From CAG-492 sp035388585 (GTDB taxonomy: Bacteria > Bacillota > Clostridia > TANB77 > CAG-508), in the NCBI GenBank assembly GCA_035388585.1, contig DAOOQE010000014.1, positions 1 to 33,404 of the forward strand: 33,404 bases of DNA, given 5' to 3'. This document shows, one piece after another, positions 6,926 through 14,530 of this stretch. The notes beneath the pieces were generated by a model. That model made no database searches. It was not told where the DNA came from and worked only from the letters and a program-made list of their open reading frames with translations. How positions within the stretch are numbered: the stretch's first letter is position 1; every line of letters starts with the position of its first letter. A program made the translations under genes and the position numbers.

Positions 6926-8176
6926 TTATATATTATTTAAAAATATAAGGCTAAATTGAGTAAAGTTTTTTAGACAATTAATATTTTTTTCTATTTCTTT
7001 GTTTAAAGCAAATTCACTAACTAAAACACAATCAATTTCTATATTCTTTGCCGCTATATAACCTCTTTTTGAATCTTCTATAATTAGGCAATTCTGTTTG
7101 TTTACATTTAAAATATCTATAGCTTTTTTATAAGCCTCTTTATTTGGTTTTAATTCATTAACATCTTCTCTTGCAATTATTACTTCAAAAAGCCCTTCAA
7201 TTTTTAATGTTTCTTTTAAAATATCTATATAAATTCTCTTACAGGTTGTAACAAGCGCTAATTTAACACCTAAGCTTTTTATTTTCTTTAATAATTCAAA
7301 GTTTATTATAGATTCTTTTTTATCACAAATTGTAACAAATTTTCCCCTATATTTTTCATACACTACTTTCATTATATCTTGTTCATCAATATTTTCATAA
7401 ATAATATTTTTGTTTTTTAGATAGTTAATTAAATTATTATTTTGATTTTGCTCATTTTCTATGTATTCTTCTATAGTAATTTCATATTTAAATTGTTCAT
7501 ATATTATATCCCTAAAACACTCAAAAAACTCCTTTTCACTATTTATAAGTGTTCCATCTAAATCAAGTAATAAATGGGTTTTCTCTTTACTATTTGTTAA
7601 ATTATTAAATATTTTACTTGCAACAAAATCTCTATACGGTAAATCAGCTTCTTGTAAATTAAGTTCTCTAAATTTATTTACAAACTCTTTTAATTTATTT
7701 TTTAATATTTCAATAGATTTATTCTCGTCATTACAAAGTATTTCAAATTCTATGAATTGTCCTACATTTTCAATTTCATCTATCATAACGTTATATGTTA
7801 ACTCAACTTCTTTTTTTGTATATATATGCCTTACTTTTTTTACTTCTACATAACTATAGTATCCAAGCGCAGATAATAACTCTACAACATCATTATATTC
7901 ATTTATATCTATAGATATATCGCTTTCTTTTTTTGCATATATATTATTTAAAACATTTGATTTTCCTTTAAATGTAAGCTCCATATATTTATTATCTGTT
8001 TTTCTAATTCTAAGACATGTCCTATTTTTAATGTATTTACTATCTATATCTGTGAAATATTCATCGTTTTCAATAATAGCTTTATGCGTTTTAAAATTTT
8101 CATTTTTTAATAGTACTTTTAATTTATCTAATTCATTACAAAAATATTTTTTTTCAATTTCTATTCTATTTGCCAT
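6926..8176 (-). CDS. CYTH domain fused to a HAD-superfamily phosphatase
   Basis: 416 residues with two domains. Residues 3-190 are a CYTH (CyaB/thiamine triphosphatase-like) domain: the signature ExExK is E6-E8-K10, with further charged strand motifs LRIRKT (55-60), YMELTFKGK, VEVKKVR and the late IEFEI. Residues 200-416 are a HAD hydrolase of the PGM-like type: DLDGT at 205-209 (nucleophile D205, acid D207), LALVTTC (Thr motif II), ELKPNKEAY (Lys motif III) and IIEDSKRGYIAA (acidic motif IV). CYTH domains act on triphosphate substrates, so a combined triphosphatase plus phosphatase is plausible, but the substrate is unknown. The ribosome-binding site AAGGAGG lies inside the last codons of the methyltransferase frame, whose TAA touches this ATG, a sign of translational coupling. 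Confidence 0.85.
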   Translation of the reverse strand: MANRIEIEKKYFCNELDKLKVLLKNENFKTHKAIIENDEYFTDIDSKYIKNRTCLRIRKTDNKYMELTFKGKSNVLNNIYAKKESDISIDINEYNDVVELLSALGYYSYVEVKKVRHIYTKKEVELTYNVMIDEIENVGQFIEFEILCNDENKSIEILKNKLKEFVNKFRELNLQEADLPYRDFVASKIFNNLTNSKEKTHLLLDLDGTLINSEKEFFECFRDIIYEQFKYEITIEEYIENEQNQNNNLINYLKNKNIIYENIDEQDIMKVVYEKYRGKFVTICDKKESIINFELLKKIKSLGVKLALVTTCKRIYIDILKETLKIEGLFEVIIAREDVNELKPNKEAYKKAIDILNVNKQNCLIIEDSKRGYIAAKNIEIDCVLVSEFALNKEIEKNINCLKNFTQFSLIFLNNI

Positions 8177-8887
8177 TTAAAAATCCTCCTTTGTAATTTC
8201 TGCAATCATATAATTTCCTGTTATATTTTTGAAATTAAATATTTTAATTCTTGCTTTTTCTTTAAATAATCTATTTATTATGACACTAAATTCTTCTTTG
8301 CTTAAATATGCCCCACCTACATCTTTTAAAAATCCTCTATACCATTTCTCATTTAACCAACGTGGAAATCCACCTATAATTTTTGGATCTTCTATTTCTA
8401 TAATAATAATTTTTTTGGATACTTTAAACATATTTTCAAGCATATTTATTAAAGTTGTTTTATTTGGCATGTGATGTAAAGTATTGCTACAATATGATAT
8501 ATCAAAAACATTACTATTAAAAGGAAGTGATGCACCATTGTGATTTTTAAATATTACTTCACTAAATTGTTTATTTAAAAATTCAATTTGACTCCAGCTA
8601 ATTATGAATTTTATATCTATTAGTATACTTTTCATTTACTTCAATTTCATTATCTTGAAAATCGCCATTATATAATTCTTTTATATTTTTATATCTATTT
8701 TTAAAAATTTCAATAGCTTTCTTGCTAGCGAATCTATTTATATATTCTATTTCTTTGATACTTTACATTCACATTCAACTTTCGGTAAATTATATATCTT
8801 TTCATAGCTTTCAAATATTATTTTATTCTTTCCATAATGTTCGTTGAAAACTTTATCTAACACAAGTTCTATTTGTGGTTCTTTCAT
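8177..8887 (-). pseudogene. Broken class I SAM methyltransferase gene
   Basis: Three frames on the minus strand line up as pieces of one gene. It begins at ATG 8887 with AGAAAGGAAATTATAA upstream and reads MKEPQIELVLDKVFNEHYGK onward to a stop near 8747. The next frame continues KEIEYINRFASKKAIEIF to a stop near 8590. The last piece (8635-8177) holds the recognisable part: ASLPFNSNVFDISYCSNTLHHM (methyltransferase motifs II-III), VSKKIIIIEIEDPK and a C-terminal GGAYLSKEEF region. The SAM-binding glycine-rich motif I (DxGxGxG) is absent from every frame, so a frameshift near 8750 and a deletion near 8600 have probably destroyed the enzyme. The tail still supplies the ribosome-binding site of the CYTH-HAD gene. 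That the first two frames belong to the methyltransferase is inference; they could be a separate broken gene. Confidence 0.6.
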
Positions 8888-8939
8888 TTATAATTTCCTT
8901 TCTAATTTAAATAACAAAAAGGTTCGATTTAATTTCATT

Positions 8940-9013
<74 letters not shown>

Positions 9014-9020
9014 ATGTACT

Positions 9021-9047
9021 AAAAAAGATTCTACTATTGTAGAATCT
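9021..9047 (-). terminator. Terminator-like hairpin between two tRNA-Gly genes
   Basis: AGATTCTAC and GTAGAATCT (9026-9034, 9039-9047) form a perfect 9-bp stem with a 4-nt loop. On the minus strand it is followed by six Ts, only 8 nt before the second tRNA begins. It can act as a terminator that limits the second tRNA, or as a processing signal. Confidence 0.7.
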
Positions 9048-9052
9048 AGTTT

Positions 9053-9127
9053 TGGAGCAGGTAGAGGGAATCGAACCCTCGTCTCCAGCTTGGAAGGCTG
9101 GGGTAATAGCCATTATACGACACCTGC
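9053..9127 (-). tRNA. tRNA-Gly (anticodon TCC)
   Basis: Acceptor GCAGGTG/TACCTGC (one G-T pair), anticodon stem CCAGC/GCTGG with loop CTTCCAA (TCC), T loop TTCGATT and encoded CCA. A normal, well-paired glycine tRNA, first in its transcript, with a consensus promoter directly upstream. Confidence 0.95.
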
Positions 9128-9133
9128 ATTTGC

Positions 9134-9176
9134 TTAGGACATTTATTATTATAAATGAATGTCCTAAATTTGTCAA
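9134..9176 (-). promoter_or_regulatory. Consensus promoter of the tRNA-Gly pair, overlapped by a dyad
   Basis: Minus strand: perfect -35 TTGACA (9176-9171), 17-bp spacer, perfect -10 TATAAT (9153-9148), about 21 nt before the tRNA. An inverted repeat, TTAGGACATT ... AATGTCCTAA (9134-9143 with 9158-9167), encloses the -10 box and the start site. It could be an operator or only a leader stem. Confidence 0.85.
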
Positions 9177-9211
9177 CACTTTTTTTAAATTTTTTTTAAA
9201 TTTTTTTGTTT

Positions 9212-9262
9212 TTTTACAATTGCAGTTAATGTTACAAAATTGCAATTACTTTTTCACTTCAC
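9212..9262. repeat. 51-bp dispersed element, copy 1
   Basis: Matches 19474-19524 at 44 of 51 positions with no gaps. The last 14 bp, CTTTTTCACTTCAC, and the block TTACAAAAT are identical. The inverted arms AATTGCA and TGCAATT inside it can pair. It sits between the cysS 3' end and the tRNA-Gly promoter; the rest of 9180-9399 is T-rich on the plus strand with no gene. Confidence 0.8.
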
Positions 9263-9399
9263 AAAATTTTTTATTTATTTTTTCGGGTAGTTTTTGATTA
9301 TTATTTAAGTACCTATTTTATTATTTTTTTGTGTATTATTTGATTATTTATTACTATTTTTTTGGAATTATACTGATTTTTTCAAAATACTTTTATATA

Positions 9400-10779
9400 C
9401 TATTTCTCAAGAATTGTACCATCTTTCCCATCTTTTACCTTATATCCTTTTTCTATTAATACATCTCTGATTCTATCAGATTCTCCCCAATTTTTATTTT
9501 CTCTAGCTTTATTTCTTAAATTAATTAGTTCTATTATTTCATCAGAATAATCATTTTCTTCTACTCCTGTATAGTCATTTAAATTAAATCCTAAAATATT
9601 ATCAAATTTAATTAATAAATCTTTTAGTTTTTTTGACTTAACAGGATTTTTAATAATTTCCCATACAATACTTAATGCTACAGGCATATTTAAATCATCA
9701 TTTATAGCTTCTAAAAATCTATTTTCATAAACTTTAATTAAACTATCCTCTATATCTTCTATTCCTTCTGCATGTTTTAAATATCCTTCCTTTAACCTAT
9801 TTAAAGATATTTTTGCTGATTCTAGTGCATCCCATGTAAAATTTATTTTATTTCTATAGTGTGAAGAAAAATTAAACATCCTATAAACTAATGGATCATA
9901 TCCTTTATTTTTTAAATCCTCTAATGTATATAAATTATTTAAGCTCTTAGACATCTTTCCACCATCTACTTGAAGAAAATCCACATGCATCCAATAATTT
10001 GCTGAAACTTTTCCACTATAACCTTTACTTTGTGCAATTTCATTTTCGTGATGAACTGGTATATGATCAATTCCACCTGTATGAATATCAAAAACATCCC
10101 CTAAATGATACTGTCCCATTGCTGAACATTCTAAATGCCACCCTGGATAACATTTACCCCAAAAAGTATCCCATTGCATTAAATGATTTTTTGGAGCCTT
10201 AATCCATATTGCGAAATCTGATACATTTTTTTTATTTGGATCAAAATCAACTCTAGCTCCTGCTTGCAATTCCTCTATATTTATATTAGATAACACACCA
10301 TACTTATCTAGTTTCGAAGTATCAAAATATATAGTGTTATCTGTTTCGTATGCATAACCATTTTCAATTATTTTTTTAACATATTGCTCCATGATTTTTA
10401 TATGTTCTGTAGCTTTTGCTATAATTTCAGGTTTATCTATATTAAGTTTTTTTATATCATTTAAAAACTCTTTTGTGTAAAATTCAGCAATATCGAAAGG
10501 ATTTTTATTTTCCCTCTCTGCTGCTTTAACCATTTTATCTTCACCTTCATCAGCATCAGAGACCAAATGTCCCACATCTGTTATATTCATAACATGTTTT
10601 AAATCATAACCATTATATTTTAAAACCCTTCTTAAATTATCCATAAATAAATATGCTCTCAAATTACCAATATGAGCAAAATAATAAACAGTAGGACCAC
10701 AAGAATACAATCTTACTTCTTTTTTATCTATTGGAATAAACTCTTCTTTTTTTCTTGTTAGAGTATTAAATATTTTCAT
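9400..10779 (-). CDS. cysS: Cysteinyl-tRNA synthetase
   Basis: 459 residues, normal for bacterial CysRS. It charges tRNA-Cys with cysteine in the cytoplasm. The class I signature HIGN (36-39) lies in YSCGPTVYYFAHIGNLRAYL, where C27 is the first zinc ligand. Further zinc and active-site residues are in WHLECSAMGQ and GIDHIPVHHENEIAQS, and GGKMSKS (K275) is the second signature. The rest is the helical DALR-type anticodon region with a small C-terminal tail. AAAGGAGG lies about 8 nt before the ATG. It is divergent from ppaC, with promoters back to back; the leader is too short for a T-box. Confidence 0.98.
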   Translation of the reverse strand: MKIFNTLTRKKEEFIPIDKKEVRLYSCGPTVYYFAHIGNLRAYLFMDNLRRVLKYNGYDLKHVMNITDVGHLVSDADEGEDKMVKAAERENKNPFDIAEFYTKEFLNDIKKLNIDKPEIIAKATEHIKIMEQYVKKIIENGYAYETDNTIYFDTSKLDKYGVLSNINIEELQAGARVDFDPNKKNVSDFAIWIKAPKNHLMQWDTFWGKCYPGWHLECSAMGQYHLGDVFDIHTGGIDHIPVHHENEIAQSKGYSGKVSANYWMHVDFLQVDGGKMSKSLNNLYTLEDLKNKGYDPLVYRMFNFSSHYRNKINFTWDALESAKISLNRLKEGYLKHAEGIEDIEDSLIKVYENRFLEAINDDLNMPVALSIVWEIIKNPVKSKKLKDLLIKFDNILGFNLNDYTGVEENDYSDEIIELINLRNKARENKNWGESDRIRDVLIEKGYKVKDGKDGTILEK

Positions 10780-10808
10780 ATGTATCCTTCCTCCTTTTTT
10801 ATTCTATT

Positions 10809-10837
10809 ATTATATAATAAATTTATTCTCGTAGCAA
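10809..10837 (-). promoter_or_regulatory. Promoter of cysS
   Basis: Minus strand: -35 TTGCTA (10837-10832), 17-bp spacer, -10 TATAAT (10814-10809). The predicted leader is only about 25 nt. Confidence 0.7.
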
Positions 10838-10856
10838 TACATATAATACAAATAAG

Positions 10857-10885
10857 TTGATTTTTAATCCAAATTATGTTATAAT
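10857..10885 (+). promoter_or_regulatory. Promoter of ppaC
   Basis: Plus strand: -35 TTGATT (10857-10862), 17-bp spacer, -10 TATAAT (10880-10885), about 60 nt before the chosen start. Confidence 0.75.
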
Positions 10886-10944
10886 AATTAAGTGATTTAA
10901 AAAAATTGATGAATATATTTAGATATAAAAGGAGAATTTTTGAT

Positions 10945-11868
10945 ATGAATAATAAAAATATAGTTTTTGGACATACAAATCCTGACACAGATTCAATAGC
11001 ATCAGCTATTGTAATGGCAAATTTACAAAATAAATTAGGAAATGAAACAATATGTTATAGATTAGGAGATATTAATAAGGAAACAGCTTTTGCTTTAAAA
11101 ACATTTGGTGTTGATTCTCCAGAGTTATTAGACGAAGTTTCAGAAAATGCTAATGTAATAATGGTGGATTCTAATGAATTCATACAAAGTGCAAAAGGTA
11201 TTGAAAAAGCTAATATAAAAATGGTTGTAGACCATCACCGTATTAATTTACAAACTTCAGAACCTCTATATTATATAGCAGAACCTGTTGGTTGTACTTC
11301 TACAATTATTTATAAATTATATAAACAAAATGATGTAGTTATAGATTCTAAAATGGCTGGTTTAATGCTTAGTGCTATTATATCAGATACTTTATTATTT
11401 AAATCACCTACATGTACTGAACAAGACAAAAAAACAGCAGAAAAATTGGCAGAAATAGCCGGTGTTGATATTATAGATTATGGTAACAAATTATTAAAAG
11501 CTGGTACTGATATAAGTGACTTTAGCGCCCATCAAGTTCTAAATATTGACTCTAAACAATTTGAAGAAAAAGGAAAAAAATTCGTAATTTCTCAAATTAA
11601 CTCTGCAGATTTAAATGATATTTTCGCTAGAAAATATGAATTAGAAAGTGCTATGCATAATGAATTGGAAGAAAAAAAATTAGATTTATATATGTTTGTT
11701 GCTACAGATATTTTAAATGCAAATTCGAAAGTTATTGCTTTAGGAAATGATAAAAATATTGTAGAAAAAGCCTATGGACTAGGATTAGAGGATAATACAG
11801 TACTGTTAGAAAATGTTGTTTCAAGAAAGAAACAAATATTACCTAAAATATTGGAAAATTTACAATAG
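10945..11868 (+). CDS. ppaC: Manganese-dependent (family II) inorganic pyrophosphatase
   Basis: 307 residues from the ATG at 10945, which has AAAGGAG 10 nt upstream; an in-frame ATG at 10906 has no such site and would add 13 residues foreign to the family. It hydrolyses pyrophosphate to phosphate in the cytoplasm. DHH-family motifs are clear: FGHTNPDTDS (H10, D14, D16), MVDSNEF, VDHHRI with the DHH signature, and ISDTLLFKSPT. The C-terminal DHHA2 domain ends with SRKKQILP, whose arginine and lysines bind phosphate. There are no CBS domains, so it is the short, non-regulated form. It is the only plus-strand housekeeping gene here, and a bidirectional terminator follows at 12028. Confidence 0.97.
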   Translation: MNNKNIVFGHTNPDTDSIASAIVMANLQNKLGNETICYRLGDINKETAFALKTFGVDSPELLDEVSENANVIMVDSNEFIQSAKGIEKANIKMVVDHHRINLQTSEPLYYIAEPVGCTSTIIYKLYKQNDVVIDSKMAGLMLSAIISDTLLFKSPTCTEQDKKTAEKLAEIAGVDIIDYGNKLLKAGTDISDFSAHQVLNIDSKQFEEKGKKFVISQINSADLNDIFARKYELESAMHNELEEKKLDLYMFVATDILNANSKVIALGNDKNIVEKAYGLGLEDNTVLLENVVSRKKQILPKILENLQ

Positions 11869-12027
11869 AATTATATAATATTGTATATATACTTTGATAA
11901 TTTTTAAATTCAATTTATATACAATTATATAAATAACTAAATACCTTATAATATTAAATATTTATATTTAGAATTTATTTTATAATTATTTTGTAATTAT
12001 TTTGTAAATTTCAAATTATGTTTTAGA

Positions 12028-12056
12028 AAAAAAAGCGGATATAATCCGCTTTTTTT
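12028..12056. terminator. Bidirectional terminator between ppaC and pyk
   Basis: A-run, GCGGAT (12035-12040), loop ATA, ATCCGC, T-run. Having As on one side and Ts on the other, it works in both directions and serves both ppaC (plus) and the convergent pyk (minus). The 160 bp before it (11869-12027) are plain AT-rich sequence. Confidence 0.9.
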
Positions 12057-12064
12057 GTTTTCTA

Positions 12065-12220
12065 TTTATTATTAATTTTTTATTTCTTCTATTTTAAATA
12101 ATTTTGTCTTTTCTTCATCATATTATTGATTACTATATTTATTGTATTTTAAATAGATTAGTCATTTTATTTATTATTAATTATTGTATTTCTTCTATTT
12201 TTAATAAATTTGTCATTTTT
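12065..12220 (-). repeat. Tandem degenerate copies of the pyk 3' tail
   Basis: The last codons of pyk plus its trailer (ATGACAAATTTATT, AAAATAGAAGAAATA, CAATAATTAATAATAAATA) recur twice downstream. Copy B (about 12135-12175) reads ATGACTAATCTATTTAAAAT, CAATAA and lacks GAAGAAATA. Copy C (about 12065-12112) reads AAAGACAAAATTATTTAAAA, TAGAAGAAATA and AATTAATAATAAATA. Spacing is about 55-60 bp. Confidence 0.75.
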
Positions 12221-13590
12221 GTTCCATTTTTTGGGAATCCTCCAGTAATTGCAACTATATCACCTTTTTGTAATCCCATAATTTGTTTTGCTTTTTCTTT
12301 TGCAATTTCAATTATTTCATCAGTTTTATCAGATACTGGTACTACCACTGGATATACAGCATAATTTACTGCTAATGAACGAGCAACTTCTTCTGAAGAT
12401 GTAGCTGCAAGAACTAAACATCTTGGTTTTAAATTACTTATTCTTCTTGCTGTTTCTCCACCTTCTGTTGAAGCAATTATTAAATCTATATCTAATACAT
12501 TAGATGCATTAACAACACTATTAGCTATTGTTTCTGTTATATCAATTTCTCTTTCTGAAGCAAATTGATATTCATAATCATAATATTCTTCAGTTTCTCT
12601 ACATATTTCAGCCATAAATTTAACAACTTCTATTGGGAATTTTCCTATTGTTGTTTCCCCAGATAACATAACTGCATCTGTTCCGTCTAATACAGCATTA
12701 GCAACGTCACTAACTTCTGCACGAGTTGGTCTAGCACTTTTTTTCATAGATTCTAGCATTTCTGTTGCAACTATAACAAATTTACCTTTTTCACGACATC
12801 TTTGTACTATTAATTTTTGACATTTTGGTAATCTTTGCATTGGAACCTCTACTCCTAAATCTCCACGTGCAACCATTATACCATCAGAAACATCAATTAT
12901 TTCATCTAAATTATCATAACCTGTTGTACTCTCTATTTTAGCTACTATTTTTAAATCTTCTCTGTTATATTTTTTTAGTATTTCTCTAGCTTCTAATACA
13001 TCTTCTTTTGTGTTAACAAAAGATAATGCAAGAAAATCACCTTCATTTTGGCAAGCATAAATTATATCTTCTCTATCTGCATCACTAATAAATGGAATAT
13101 CTAACTTACTTCCAGGAACATTTAAACTTTTTTTGTTTCCTAAAATTCCTCCATTAATTATTTTACATGTAACACCATCTTCTTCAACTGATACTACTTG
13201 TATTTTCATTAATCCGTTTTCTAATAAAACAGTTGAACCTTCTCTTAAATTATCAATTGCTTTTGGATGATTAACTGATATTCTTTCTTCATTTCCTAAT
13301 ACTGTTTCTTTTACTAATCTGATTGTTTTACCTTCAACTAATTTTATTTCATCATTTTCTAACATACCACTTCTAAATTCTGGTCCTTTTGTATCGTATA
13401 AAATTGCAATATTTTTTCCTGTCATTTCTCTTACTTTTTTAACAGATGATACTACTGCTATTTTTTCTTCTGTAGTTGCATGTGAAAAGTTTATACGAGC
13501 TATGTTCATTCCAGCTTCTACCATTTTGCTCATTACTTCTGGATCTGTGCTTGCTGGTCCTATACTACATATTATTTTTGTCTTTTTCAT
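12181..13590 (-). CDS. pyk: Pyruvate kinase (paralogue 1)
   Basis: 469 residues. It converts phosphoenolpyruvate and ADP to pyruvate and ATP, the last step of glycolysis. Visible motifs are KIICSIGPAS, ARINFSH (R32, N34, S36), YDTKGPEFRSG (T67, K68, E71; E at this place marks the K+-dependent type), KIESTTGYDN, MVARGDLGVEVP, ATEMLESM, PTRAEVSDVANAVLDGTDAVMLSGET and a C-terminal regulatory domain. The extra C-terminal PEP-utiliser domain of Bacillus enzymes is absent. Start ATG with AAAAGGAGATGT upstream. The variant YDTKGPEFRSG differs from the usual LDTKGPEIRTG. A second paralogue lies at 22291-23727. Confidence 0.97.
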   Translation of the reverse strand: MKKTKIICSIGPASTDPEVMSKMVEAGMNIARINFSHATTEEKIAVVSSVKKVREMTGKNIAILYDTKGPEFRSGMLENDEIKLVEGKTIRLVKETVLGNEERISVNHPKAIDNLREGSTVLLENGLMKIQVVSVEEDGVTCKIINGGILGNKKSLNVPGSKLDIPFISDADREDIIYACQNEGDFLALSFVNTKEDVLEAREILKKYNREDLKIVAKIESTTGYDNLDEIIDVSDGIMVARGDLGVEVPMQRLPKCQKLIVQRCREKGKFVIVATEMLESMKKSARPTRAEVSDVANAVLDGTDAVMLSGETTIGKFPIEVVKFMAEICRETEEYYDYEYQFASEREIDITETIANSVVNASNVLDIDLIIASTEGGETARRISNLKPRCLVLAATSSEEVARSLAVNYAVYPVVVPVSDKTDEIIEIAKEKAKQIMGLQKGDIVAITGGFPKNGTKMTNLLKIEEIQ

Positions 13591-13627
13591 ATTTTACATC
13601 TCCTTTTATTTTTTTAACATAGAATAT

Positions 13628-13656
13628 ATTATATACATTTTTGTCAGAAAAATCAA
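13628..13656 (-). promoter_or_regulatory. Promoter of pyruvate kinase 1
   Basis: Minus strand: -35 TTGATT (13656-13651), 17-bp spacer, -10 TATAAT (13633-13628), about 38 nt before the ATG. Confidence 0.75.
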
Positions 13657-13799
13657 TCATTTTACATAAAAAAATTATTTTTTTACATTTTTCATTTTAC
13701 AGTTTAAAACAAATACATGATATGATATAATTAAAAGGAACATATTTTAAATAAAAATAATATATAATTAAATACATTATACTTAAAGGAGCTGAAATA

Positions 13800-14384
13800 T
13801 TGAAAAACATAAATACAAAAGATACTGAATTTTTTTCAAAAATAAATGACCCTGGATTTTTTCCAAAAATAAATGACTCGGAATTTTATTCTATTATAAA
13901 TGAAATAATTTCTAATGAAACAGTCCTACAGATGAATCTTTTTAAACAACACTATAATACATCATGTTTTGAACATTGTTTAAATGTATCATATTATAGC
14001 TATTTAATCTGCAAAAAGCTTAAACTAGACTACAAATCTGCAGCTAGAAGCGGAATGTTACATGATCTTTTTTTATACGATTGGAGAACAAAACTAGAAA
14101 ACAGAAAAGGTTTTCATGCTTTTACTCATCCAAAAGTTGCTCTTAATAACGCAAAATCACATTTTGAACTTAATGAAAAAGAACAAGATATTATTTTAAA
14201 ACATATGTGGCCAGTTACAATTAAACTCCCAAAATTTAAGGAAACCTACATAATTACCGTTATTGATAAATATTGTGCTATAAAAGAAAGTTTTGATTAT
14301 TACAAATCGTATAAAATTTCAAAAAAAATTTTTCGTTATGCATACATAATTTTGAATTTTGTCTTAATTACATTCATAGATTAA
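13800..14384 (+). CDS. HD-domain phosphohydrolase
   Basis: 194 residues from TTG at 13800, supported by AAAGGAG 8 nt upstream. Residues about 45-160 are an HD domain: FEHCLNVSYYSYLI (H59), GMLHDLFLYDW (H88-D89) and a later HMWPV and VIDKYCAIKES with a conserved aspartate. Such proteins are metal-dependent phosphohydrolases acting on nucleotides; the substrate is not evident. Residues 10-36 are three 9-residue repeats (EFFSKINDP, GFFPKINDS, EFYSIINEI) from a 27-bp tandem duplication. The C-terminal part (residues 165-194) is hydrophobic and basic. After the stop, another frame (to about 14451) reads IYIKKEEIDLKTLNLRLENY, which might be a tail lost by frameshift. Confidence 0.85.
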   Translation: MKNINTKDTEFFSKINDPGFFPKINDSEFYSIINEIISNETVLQMNLFKQHYNTSCFEHCLNVSYYSYLICKKLKLDYKSAARSGMLHDLFLYDWRTKLENRKGFHAFTHPKVALNNAKSHFELNEKEQDIILKHMWPVTIKLPKFKETYIITVIDKYCAIKESFDYYKSYKISKKIFRYAYIILNFVLITFID

Positions 14385-14492
14385 TTTATATTAAAAAAGA
14401 AGAAATTGATTTAAAAACATTAAATTTAAGATTAGAAAACTATAAAATTTAAACCAACGAAATGCATTAATTTAATAATACATTAATTTAAT

Positions 14493-14521
14493 AAGGATAT
14501 AAATACTAAATTTATATCCTT
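14493..14521. terminator. Hairpin after the cohesin-dockerin gene
   Basis: AAGGATATAAAT (14493-14504) and ATTTATATCCTT (14510-14521) form a perfect 12-bp stem with a 5-nt loop, 10 nt after the stop codon of the minus-strand gene. There is no long T-run, so it may be a weak terminator or an RNA-stabilising stem. A direct repeat CATTAATTTAATAA lies next to it (about 14464-14492). Confidence 0.55.
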
Positions 14522-14530
14522 ACTTGTATA

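Noticed and set aside
9128..9399. Terminator for cysS
   Set aside because: The T-runs are on the plus strand with no stem before them in the direction of cysS; the stem at 9134-9167 belongs to the tRNA promoter region.
10780..10900. T-box riboswitch upstream of cysS
   Set aside because: The likely promoter leaves a leader of only about 25 nt, with no room for T-box structures.
10906..10944. Longer N-terminus for ppaC
   Set aside because: The earlier ATG lacks a ribosome-binding site, and the AAAGGAG site lies inside the extension, directly before the ATG at 10945.
14385..14451. Separate small gene after the HD protein
   Set aside because: No start codon with a ribosome-binding site; at most a lost C-terminal tail.
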